Below, piece by piece: positions 56,082 through 64,000 of a DNA stretch of 64,000 nucleotides. Made by a program: the position numbers and the translations under genes. The first letter of the stretch is position 1, and each line of letters starts with the position of its first letter. Source of the DNA: Rikenellaceae bacterium (GTDB lineage Bacteria > Bacteroidota > Bacteroidia > Bacteroidales > Rikenellaceae); NCBI GenBank assembly GCA_015059735.1, contig SUZX01000006.1, positions 104,691-168,690 of the forward strand, in the 5' to 3' direction. Under the pieces are notes generated by a model. The model ran no database searches. It was not told where the DNA came from and saw only the letters and a list, made by a program, of their open reading frames with translations.

Positions 56082-56153
56082 TCGGGCAAAAATTGTTGTG
56101 CGAACGCGCATTGACCCAAGTATAATACCATATAAAAACCGAAATAGCCCCCC

Positions 56154-57941
56154 TTGTTTCTTCCTACTACTATAAAAGAGGTTCGCGCACGCGGCTGGGA
56201 ACAGTTGGATGTCATTCTGTTCTCGGGTGATGCGTATATCGATCATCCGGCATTCGGTGCTGCGGTGATCGGACGTTTGTTGGAGGCGGAGGGGTATCGG
56301 GTGGCGATCGTTCCGCAACCCAATTGGCGCGACGACCTGCGTGATTTTACCAAACTGGGAGCTCCGCGACTCTTTTTCGGAGTTTCGGCCGGTGCAATGG
56401 ATTCGATGGTCAACCATTATACGGCCAATCTGCGCCTGCGTAGTAACGATGCCTATACTCCGGCGGGTAAGGCAGGATTTCGCCCCGACTATGCGGTGAC
56501 AGTCTATACACAGATTCTCAAACGATTATATCCCCATGTTCCGGTGGTTGTCGGCGGTATCGAGGCGTCGCTTCGTCGCCTTACGCACTACGACTATTGG
56601 AGCGATCGGTTGAAACCCTCCGTGTTGGTGGAGAGTGGTGCCGACTTGCTGATCTATGGCATGGGCGATCGGGTGATACAGCAGGTGGCACAGGCCATGC
56701 GTAACGGTTATAATGCCAAGTTGTTGCGCAAAATCCGTCAAGTGGCTTTCATGGCTGATGCCGACTATGTCGGACGGCTCGATCCCGAGCGTATGATCCG
56801 TCTGCACTCGTTTGAGGAGTGCGTGCGCGACAACCATGCTTTTGGCGAGAACTTCACCATCATCGAAACGCAGAGCAACCTGATGAATCCCGATGCTACG
56901 TTGGTCGAGGCGGTTGGTGGCCGTTATGTTGTTGTTACGCCTCCCAATGCGACACTGACCACCGAGGAGTTGGATCATTCGTTCGATCTCCCTTACGAGC
57001 GTGCGCCGCACCCACGTTATCGTGGCAAAGGCGATATTCCGGCGTGGGAGATGATCAAACACTCGGTGAATCTGCATCGCGGTTGTTTTGGAGGTTGTGC
57101 GTTCTGCACTATCTCGGCTCATCAAGGCAAATTCATCAATTCGCGTAGCGAACGCTCGATCCTTACCGAAGTAGAAAAGGTGACCCGTATGCCCGACTTC
57201 AAGGGGTACCTCTCGGATATCGGAGGTCCTTCGGCCAATATGTACCGCATGGGTGGCCGTGATCGTGAGTTGTGCCGCAAATGTCGGCGAGCATCGTGTC
57301 TGCATCCGAAACGATGTCCGAATCTCGATAACGACCATCGGCCGTTGCTAGCGTTGTATGAGAAGATTCGTCGGGTGAAAGGGGTCAAAAAGGCCTTTAT
57401 CGGCAGCGGTATCCGCTATGATCTGTTCGATGATTCTCCCTATCTCGAAACGGTGCTTTGTCATCATACTTCGGGACGATTGAAAGTCGCTCCCGAACAT
57501 ACCGAGGAGGGTGTTTTACGGTTGATGCGTAAACCGCCGTTTGCCCTCTTTGAACAATTGAGCACCGATTTTCACCGCATCTGTCGCCGTGAAGGGCTAC
57601 CCTACCAGCTGATCCCTTATTTTATATCGTCACACCCCGGGTGTGCGGAGCAGGATATGCAGGCGTTGTCGGAGAAGGTCCTCGGCCGTTTGCATTTTAC
57701 GTTGGAGCAGGTGCAGGATCTCACGCCGACTCCTATGACACTTTCGTCGGTGATGTTCCACACGGGCGAAAATCCCTATACTCGCGAAAAGGTCTATGTC
57801 GCCCGATCGCAGGAGGATAAACGACGACAAAAGAGCTACTTCTTTCGGGAAAATCAGGTTGGCAGACCGCAACGGTTGTCGAAAAAACATCCGGCGCAAG
57901 GAGTGCGATCCCCTCGTAAGAAACATACAGAAAAAGGCTGA
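56154..57941 (+). CDS. YgiQ-family radical SAM protein
   Basis: FLPTTIKEVRARGWEQLDVILFSGDAYIDHPAFG; VVVGGIEASLRRLTHYDYWSD; HRGCFGGCAFCTISAHQGKFINSRS. Confidence 0.92.
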   Translation: MFLPTTIKEVRARGWEQLDVILFSGDAYIDHPAFGAAVIGRLLEAEGYRVAIVPQPNWRDDLRDFTKLGAPRLFFGVSAGAMDSMVNHYTANLRLRSNDAYTPAGKAGFRPDYAVTVYTQILKRLYPHVPVVVGGIEASLRRLTHYDYWSDRLKPSVLVESGADLLIYGMGDRVIQQVAQAMRNGYNAKLLRKIRQVAFMADADYVGRLDPERMIRLHSFEECVRDNHAFGENFTIIETQSNLMNPDATLVEAVGGRYVVVTPPNATLTTEELDHSFDLPYERAPHPRYRGKGDIPAWEMIKHSVNLHRGCFGGCAFCTISAHQGKFINSRSERSILTEVEKVTRMPDFKGYLSDIGGPSANMYRMGGRDRELCRKCRRASCLHPKRCPNLDNDHRPLLALYEKIRRVKGVKKAFIGSGIRYDLFDDSPYLETVLCHHTSGRLKVAPEHTEEGVLRLMRKPPFALFEQLSTDFHRICRREGLPYQLIPYFISSHPGCAEQDMQALSEKVLGRLHFTLEQVQDLTPTPMTLSSVMFHTGENPYTREKVYVARSQEDKRRQKSYFFRENQVGRPQRLSKKHPAQGVRSPRKKHTEKG

Positions 57942-57962
57942 TTCCATACGAATCAGCCTTTT
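57932..57962. terminator. Bidirectional terminator whose stem contains the ygiQ-family stop codon
   Basis: AAAAGGCTGATTC-catac-GAATCAGCCTTTT; TGA stop at 57939-57941. Confidence 0.88.
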
Positions 57963-57978
57963 GTCCTCGGATAGGATC

Positions 57979-59088
57979 CTATCCAACAATGTATTTGCCG
58001 AATGGCAAGAGCGAAATCAATCGGGCAATAATACTGCTGGTTACAAAAGTAATGGTCGTTGCGAGCAGCATGACGGCCGGTACGGGTAATCCCCACGAGT
58101 TGACCCATGCGAATACCGGAACGAGAATGAACATGTGCAACAGATAGACGCCATAGCTGACTTTTGAGAACGGCAATACAATATTACGGTAGAAACGGCC
58201 CGAAGCGGTGATTTTACGAATTACAAGGAAGTAAGCTACCGCAGTCAAAGCCACACCTAACGAGCAGAAATACCACGAAGTCTCCATTTCGACAGCTAAA
58301 TCGATCGGAGCCGACACCGGAAACTCTTTGGGCATGCGAGTCCAAAAGCCGCTTGCCGCAATGGCGTAGCCGATAGCCCAAAGCGGCACGGCCCATGCCA
58401 ACGTTTTGCGCCACGATAACTCGCCGACATGTACACGGAAATAGTGCCCCAAGACCAAGTAGCCGACAAAGCCGCTGACGTAGTAGAATGTGCCGAACTC
58501 GTTCCAGCTGCATTCTCCCCAAACATTCGGACTGCCGGTAACCGCTTCGGCTATCGGGCGTAGTAGCGGGATGATCGTGGTGAATGCCCACAACCCGATG
58601 AAGGTCTGCTCCTCGCGCTTGGAGATTCGTTCGATCCATGGTGAGAGCATGGGCATCAGCAAATAGATGCCGACGAGCATATAGACAAACCACAGGTGCC
58701 CACTCGCCATGAGGAAGTTCCAGCCCAACCGTTTGAAGTTATCTATGCGGTCGATCTCTCCCTCGGACCCGAGATAGGGGATCAAAGCGTAGAGCATTGT
58801 CCAAACGATAAGTGGGATCAGTACGCGGATGAAACGCCGTTTGAAGAACGAGGCGGTATCCTGCTTTACGGGGAAGAGCAGGTAACTCGAAGCCATGAGA
58901 AAGAGCGGTACGGCAGCACGCAGTGCCGAGTCGATGATCGTTGACCAAAAGCCGGCCGACCAACTCGGGATGAGGGTTCCCTCGCCTCCGAGGTAAAATG
59001 GTTCGACGCTATGAACTAAGATGACCATAAAGCAGGCGATAAACCGCAAATAGTCGAGAAATACGATGCGTTGTCGGGTCTCTTGCAT
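57979..59088 (-). CDS. Acyltransferase family 3 membrane protein
   Basis: RQRIVFLDYLRFIACFMVILVHSVEPF; multi-TM; YGVYLLHMFI. Confidence 0.85.
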   Translation of the reverse strand: MQETRQRIVFLDYLRFIACFMVILVHSVEPFYLGGEGTLIPSWSAGFWSTIIDSALRAAVPLFLMASSYLLFPVKQDTASFFKRRFIRVLIPLIVWTMLYALIPYLGSEGEIDRIDNFKRLGWNFLMASGHLWFVYMLVGIYLLMPMLSPWIERISKREEQTFIGLWAFTTIIPLLRPIAEAVTGSPNVWGECSWNEFGTFYYVSGFVGYLVLGHYFRVHVGELSWRKTLAWAVPLWAIGYAIAASGFWTRMPKEFPVSAPIDLAVEMETSWYFCSLGVALTAVAYFLVIRKITASGRFYRNIVLPFSKVSYGVYLLHMFILVPVFAWVNSWGLPVPAVMLLATTITFVTSSIIARLISLLPFGKYIVG

Positions 59089-59120
59089 AATTGAAATTTG
59101 ACAGGTAATGTCCGGTTATG

Positions 59121-59729
59121 TTATTTTTCGCCTGTTTCTGCTTTCAACTCGGTGTAGAATTTGGCAAATGCTGTTGCATAATAAGGGCATATCCACAGCA
59201 TCGGAATACAAAGTAGCGGCAGACTCAAAATGATCAGTCCGATTCTGCCGAGATCCATCAAGAATAATTTCATTTTGTATCCCTCCATCATCCGCATACT
59301 GCGACAGATGGCCTCTTCGCCAGATATTTCGGGATTTTCGGCCAAAATATAAGAGGCCATTGCATAGGAATATGACTTGATGATGCCCGGGACGATCAGC
59401 AACAATGACCACAAGAAAATATAGATGGTTTTGAGCAGTGCAAGAATGACAACCTGCTTGTAATAGGTTTGTGTAAAACCATCCCACATTCCTTTGGGGC
59501 CTTCGCCGGTGCCGGTTTTTACCCATCGCAGAAAATGAAATGTTACACCAAAACTCAGCGGGGCAATCAGCAGAAGGTTGATAAGTAGTTGGATACCGCT
59601 GTATTCATATGCCACGCCACTTGCCATAGCTGAAAAAACGAATGTGATGACTACGACAGCAATGCCCGAACCCCACTGACCCTGCAAAAGATCAAAGGCG
59701 GCTCGTCGGATTTCTGAATTTGATTTCAT
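59121..59729 (-). CDS. DUF975-like membrane protein
   Basis: MKSNSEIRRAAFDLLQGQWG; YSYAMASYILAENPEISGEEAICRSMRMMEGYKMKLFLMDLG. Start moved from 59783. Confidence 0.8.
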   Translation of the reverse strand: MKSNSEIRRAAFDLLQGQWGSGIAVVVITFVFSAMASGVAYEYSGIQLLINLLLIAPLSFGVTFHFLRWVKTGTGEGPKGMWDGFTQTYYKQVVILALLKTIYIFLWSLLLIVPGIIKSYSYAMASYILAENPEISGEEAICRSMRMMEGYKMKLFLMDLGRIGLIILSLPLLCIPMLWICPYYATAFAKFYTELKAETGEK

Positions 59730-59777
59730 AGGCGGATAGTAGTTTGAAAGAACACGAGAGAGGTTGGTGCTTGAATA

Positions 59778-59807
59778 ACACATGCGAAGCCATAGCTTCG
59801 CATGTGT
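59778..59807. terminator. Stem-loop between the EF-G paralogue and the DUF975-like gene
   Basis: Perfect 13-bp stem ACACATGCGAAGC-cata-GCTTCGCATGTGT; no strong T-run. Confidence 0.55.
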
Positions 59808-59833
59808 CTGTTATAAAATCTGTTGTCAGCGGT

Positions 59834-61990
59834 TTAATCTTCGTCGGTATCGGTGTAGGCTTTGAGCAGTTTATCCTGCACGTCAGCCGGTACTTGTTCA
59901 TAAGAGGCGAACTTCATGGTGTAGGTTGCCGATCCCGATGTCAGCGACGAGAGTGTTGTCGAATAGCGGTACAATTCGGCCAGAGGCACCGTAGCGTTCA
60001 GGCGGTCGAAACCTTTGTCCGACTCCATACCGGCAATCATCGCACGACGGTTTTGCAGGTCGCTCATCACGGCTCCCATATACTCGCTTGGTACCAATAC
60101 TTCGACGTTATAGATCGGCTCCATGATCTTCGGACCGGCATTGCGGAAGGCCTCTTTGAAGGCGTTACGTGCTGCCAACTTGAACGAGATTTCATTCGAA
60201 TCTACGGGGTGCATCTTACCATCGTAGATAACGACACGGATGTCGCGGGCATACGATCCGGTCAACGGACCTTCATCCATCTTCTCCATGATACCTTTCA
60301 AAATGGCGGGCATAAAACGTGCGTCGATTGCACCACCAACGATGGCCGAGTAGAATTGGAGTTTTCCTCCCCAAGCCAAGTCGTATTCCTCTTTGGTCTT
60401 GACATTTACGACCATATCACCCTTACCGGGAACTTTGTAGTTCTTGGGTTCGGGCATGCCCTCATAGTAAGGCTCGATGATCATGTGTACCTCGCCGAAC
60501 TGGCCGGCACCTCCCGACTGCTTTTTGTGACGATAGTCGGCTTGTGCTACCTTCGTGATGGTCTCGCGATAGGGAATCTTCGGAGCCATGTATTCGTATT
60601 GGATCTTATTCTCATTCTGGATGCGCGAACGCAAGATGTTCAAGTGATGTTCACCTTGACCCTGAATGATCGTCTGTTTCAATTCTTTGGAGTACTCCAC
60701 CAAAATTGTGGGATCTTCGTACTTGGCATCGTTGAGGATCTTACCCAACTTCTCCTCGTCGCTCTGTTCCTTTGCTTTGATGGCGGCACGATAGCGAGGC
60801 TCGGGGAATACAATCGGCTCAATGCTTACAGGTGTTGCCGGAGCTGCTAATGTGTCGTTGGTGCGGGTACCTTTGAGTTTCACCGTGCAACCGATGTCAC
60901 CGGCCGACAGTTCGGTAACCTTGATGCGGTTTTTGCCGGCTACGGCGAAGAGTTGCGAAACTTTCTCTTTGTTACCGGTACGAGTGTTGACCAACTCGCT
61001 ACCTTCGGTGAGTTTGCCTCGAATTACACGGAAATAGGAGATTTCGCCGATGTGTTGCTCGATTTGGCTCTTGAATACGAAAACGGTAGCAGGGGCGGTT
61101 TCGTCGGCGATGATTTCCTCGCCTTCGGTCGAGAGGAAAGCTGGAGCTTTCAGCGGACCCGGAGCAACGTTGATCACAAACTCCATCAAACGCTTGGTAC
61201 CGATGTCGCGTTTGCCGCTGGTGCAGAAGATAGGCATCACCTCGCGGTTGGCAAGACCGATTTTCAAACCTGCACGGATGTCGTCTTGGGTAAGTGTGCC
61301 TTTCTCGAAGTAGAGCTCCATGAGAGCCTCGTCGTGCTCGGCAGCCATTTCCACCAATTCGCGGTTCAATTCTTGTGCTCTCTCCAACTCCTCGGCCGGA
61401 ATATCCAACTCCTCGCGGTGGCCGTCGTTGTCTTTGAAGCGGTACATTTTCATCAACAATACGTCGATGAATGCGTTGAAGTCGGGACCTTGATTGACCG
61501 GATACTGTACGATGACCGGTTTCACGCGCGAGGCGGCTTTGATCGACTCGTAGGCGGCCTCGAAATTGGCTTTGTCCGAGTCGAGTTGGTTGATCACACC
61601 GATCAGCGGTTTGTTCAAGATGCGGGCATAACGAGCCTGAATCTCGCTGCCGACCTCCCATCCATTGACGGCGCTGTATAAGAAGATACCCACGTCGGCC
61701 ACTTTGAATGCCGAGAAGAGGTTCCCACAAAAGTCGTCTGAACCCGGGCAGTCGATGATGTTGAGCTTGCGCTCCATGAATTCGGTGAAGAGGATTGTAG
61801 AGTAGATCGAGCGTTTGTATTCGTGCTCGATGTCCGTGTTGTCCGAGATCGTGTTGTTCGTCTCGATACTACCCCTGCGGTCGATGACCTTACCCTCATA
61901 GGCCATCGCTTCGGCAAGGGTAGTTTTTCCCGTACCGGGGGCTCCGATGAGTACGATGTTTTTGATCTCTTTGGCTGAATAATTTTTCAT
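59834..61990 (-). CDS. Elongation factor G paralogue (EF-G2 type) with degenerate G motifs
   Basis: EF-G domain order throughout; IVLIGAPGTGKTTLAEAMAYEGKVIDRRGSIETNNTISDNT, IDCPGSDDF, NQLDSDKANF. Confidence 0.92.
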   Translation of the reverse strand: MKNYSAKEIKNIVLIGAPGTGKTTLAEAMAYEGKVIDRRGSIETNNTISDNTDIEHEYKRSIYSTILFTEFMERKLNIIDCPGSDDFCGNLFSAFKVADVGIFLYSAVNGWEVGSEIQARYARILNKPLIGVINQLDSDKANFEAAYESIKAASRVKPVIVQYPVNQGPDFNAFIDVLLMKMYRFKDNDGHREELDIPAEELERAQELNRELVEMAAEHDEALMELYFEKGTLTQDDIRAGLKIGLANREVMPIFCTSGKRDIGTKRLMEFVINVAPGPLKAPAFLSTEGEEIIADETAPATVFVFKSQIEQHIGEISYFRVIRGKLTEGSELVNTRTGNKEKVSQLFAVAGKNRIKVTELSAGDIGCTVKLKGTRTNDTLAAPATPVSIEPIVFPEPRYRAAIKAKEQSDEEKLGKILNDAKYEDPTILVEYSKELKQTIIQGQGEHHLNILRSRIQNENKIQYEYMAPKIPYRETITKVAQADYRHKKQSGGAGQFGEVHMIIEPYYEGMPEPKNYKVPGKGDMVVNVKTKEEYDLAWGGKLQFYSAIVGGAIDARFMPAILKGIMEKMDEGPLTGSYARDIRVVIYDGKMHPVDSNEISFKLAARNAFKEAFRNAGPKIMEPIYNVEVLVPSEYMGAVMSDLQNRRAMIAGMESDKGFDRLNATVPLAELYRYSTTLSSLTSGSATYTMKFASYEQVPADVQDKLLKAYTDTDED

Positions 61991-62146
61991 ATTCGTATGG
62001 TTTTAAGGTTATCATAACTCCCGAAAAAGCGTTGAGCGGGCTTTGGCGGCGGATTTTATACTCTGCCTGATGCACACACGCTGCCTGTTTCTCGGTTTAG
62101 GCGACTATAAATATACGAAAAATTTGAGAAAAACAAGTAATTATAC

Positions 62147-62176
62147 AAAAAAACGCCTTTGAAAAGGCGTTTTTTT
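62147..62176. terminator. Intrinsic terminator
   Basis: AAAAAAACGCCTTT-ga-AAAGGCGTTTTTTT. Confidence 0.92.
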
Positions 62177-62213
62177 GGAAAGAATATCGAATGGTTTATC
62201 GATCTTGATCGGG

Positions 62214-62399
62214 TCATTTGCTGTTTTTGTTGCCGTAACGACCCAAAAACCATCCACCTCCGAAAACGATCAGATAGATCAAAATATCTACCATCGTATT
62301 TTCAAGCCAATTCCAGATGGTTTTCCCGAAAGTGACTCCTAATAAAACGCCACTCACTATGGCGATGGCAGCGAGAATCCATTTGGTTTTTGCAGTCAT
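62214..62399 (-). CDS. Small membrane protein (61 aa)
   Basis: Two TM segments; sits between a terminator and pepP on the same strand. Confidence 0.6.
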   Translation of the reverse strand: MTAKTKWILAAIAIVSGVLLGVTFGKTIWNWLENTMVDILIYLIVFGGGWFLGRYGNKNSK

Positions 62400-62411
62400 G
62401 GCCTCTTTCTG

Positions 62412-63803
62412 TTATTTCCCGACAACAGCCTCCAACTCCTCGACGGTGATGGGGATCTTTCGGTCGCCGATGATTCGGCATCCGGTTTCGGTGACCAAAA
62501 GATCGTCTTCGATGCGGATGCCACCGAAGTTGTAGTAGTCGGTCAGACGATCGTAGTTGACGATGCCCACGTATTTCCCTTCGGCACGGCACTTGTCGAT
62601 CAATGCGGGGATGAAATAGATACCGGGTTCGTCGGTCATGACGGTCCCCGTTCTGATGCGCCATGCCGAACGGTAGATGCAGGTTGCCGATTTTGTAGCG
62701 CGATCGGCGATCGACGAGAAGTCGAACGATCGTTCTCCCATTGCTTCGCAGTCGTGGACATCCATGCCCAATCCGTGTCCCAATCCGTGAGGCATGAGCA
62801 TGGTCATTGCTCCACTTGCTACGGCATCCTCGGCCGTTCCGTGTAGCAGCCCGATACCGATCAAGCCCTCGGCCAACGTGAGGTAGGCTGTGCGGTGTAT
62901 CTCGTGATACATCATGTTCGGACGAACAATCTCGGCCACGCGATCGTGCGCTGCCAATACTATATTATATATGTCTTTTTGTTTGTCGGTAAAACGACCG
63001 CTTACGGGATAGGTGCGGGTATGGTCGGAGCAATAACCCTCGACACTCTCGGCTCCGGCATCAACCAACAACAGACGTCCATTCTCCAACACCCCGTCGC
63101 AGTTGATGTTGTGGAGCGTTTCGCCGTGTTGCGATACGATTGAGGGGAACGAAACACCTTGTCCCACAGACTTGGCAATTCCCTCGATCGCTCCAGCAAT
63201 CTGTCGTTCGACAACACCTGCCCGACACATCTTCATCGCCGTAGTGTGCATGTCGTAGCCGATGTGGAATGCCCGTTCGATCTCTTCGATCTCTTCGAGG
63301 CTCTTCGTTTCGCGCATCTCGGCTACGGCAAACATCAAATCGACCGATTTGTAGTCGTGCAGCTGTGCCGGTGCGATTCCCAAAAGAGCCGACAATTGGA
63401 GTTTGGTCTCTCCGCGATAGGGAGGCAGGTAGTGGATGCGACGTCCTTGTGCAATGGTTTTGCGCAAGCGAGCCTCCAATGCCGCCATCGGGAATGTTGC
63501 CGCTACTCCGACCTCGGCACCTTGCTCGCGCAAGGTGGGTTGTGGGCCTGTCCAGATGATGTCCTCGACGGTGAAATCATCGCCATATAACTCCGATTCG
63601 CCCGACTCGCAGTCGATTAGACCGACCAACGAGGGGGCCGTGAGCCCAAAGTAGTAGCGGAAAGTCGAGTCTTGACGATGATAATAGGCATTGTTGGGAT
63701 AGCAGTTGGGAGCAAGTTGGTTCCCCGGGAGCAGGATGATTCCCGTTCCGATTCTAGTGCGCAATTGCTCGCGGCGTGCGCTATATGTATTGGCTGAAAA
63801 CAT
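62412..63803 (-). CDS. pepP: Xaa-Pro aminopeptidase (M24B)
   Basis: VDAGAESVEGYCSDHTRTYPVSGRFTDKQKDIYNIV; MPHGLGHGLGMDVHD; MTDEPGIYF; GGIRIEDDLLVTETG. Confidence 0.93.
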   Translation of the reverse strand: MFSANTYSARREQLRTRIGTGIILLPGNQLAPNCYPNNAYYHRQDSTFRYYFGLTAPSLVGLIDCESGESELYGDDFTVEDIIWTGPQPTLREQGAEVGVAATFPMAALEARLRKTIAQGRRIHYLPPYRGETKLQLSALLGIAPAQLHDYKSVDLMFAVAEMRETKSLEEIEEIERAFHIGYDMHTTAMKMCRAGVVERQIAGAIEGIAKSVGQGVSFPSIVSQHGETLHNINCDGVLENGRLLLVDAGAESVEGYCSDHTRTYPVSGRFTDKQKDIYNIVLAAHDRVAEIVRPNMMYHEIHRTAYLTLAEGLIGIGLLHGTAEDAVASGAMTMLMPHGLGHGLGMDVHDCEAMGERSFDFSSIADRATKSATCIYRSAWRIRTGTVMTDEPGIYFIPALIDKCRAEGKYVGIVNYDRLTDYYNFGGIRIEDDLLVTETGCRIIGDRKIPITVEELEAVVGK

Positions 63804-64000
63804 GGTTGAAAGTTTTATGATTTTTACAAATATACGAAAAAAATCGATTAATATATTACGGGGGAACTTAAAATTATAATCGGCAAAACGATTTGTACAA
63901 CTTTGTAAAACGAAATGTGCAAAAATCCAAAATTTTTGCGAGCATTTGAAGCGACCATTTGAGCGGAAATTAAACGCTTTTCAAACACTATTCAAACGAT

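Noticed and set aside
1-64000. CRISPR arrays, rRNA/tRNA genes, toxin-antitoxin or restriction systems, invertible promoters
   Set aside because: No regularly spaced direct repeats, rRNA signatures, tRNA cloverleaf sequences or defence-enzyme motifs were recognised by eye; a tRNAscan-SE, PADLOC/DefenseFinder and inverted-repeat scan would be needed to exclude small or divergent cases.

Overview
64-kb window of a Bacteroidales chromosome. The order is inferred from family content and from TAnnTTTG (-7) promoter motifs; an Alistipes/Rikenellaceae-like origin is possible but not established. Almost all of it is single-copy chromosomal genes: holB, folK, rbfA, xerD-like, prmA, recO, lnt, folC, cmk, ispH, hemD, rnpA, yidD, upp, hflX, rlmN, rsmG, tgt, LptF/G-type permease, rluD-type, ygiQ and pepP. 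Scattered through it are carbohydrate-active enzymes (GH2, GH95, GH109, GH97, aldose epimerase), peptidases and envelope proteins. I recognised no rRNA, tRNA, CRISPR array, transposase, prophage or classical defence system. Five points deserve attention. (1) A ~175-190 bp interspersed, non-coding, MITE/REP-like repeat family has three near-full copies and three end fragments; one fragment supplies the 3' end and stop codon of a flippase gene. (2) A ~175-nt highly structured RNA lies on the minus strand upstream of tgt; it is 6S-RNA-like in architecture and has a good Bacteroidetes promoter. (3) Two tiny membrane-protein ORFs (49 and 30 aa), absent from the supplied ORF track, lie directly downstream of that RNA. 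(4) An EF-G paralogue has degenerate GTPase motifs (DCPGSDDF in place of DTPGHVDF). (5) A predicted di-iron hemerythrin/RIC-like domain is fused to a LuxR-type HTH regulator. A GH109-GH95-epimerase lipoprotein operon and a tandem pair of secreted alpha/beta hydrolases are also notable. All family assignments come from reading the sequence; no database search was run.
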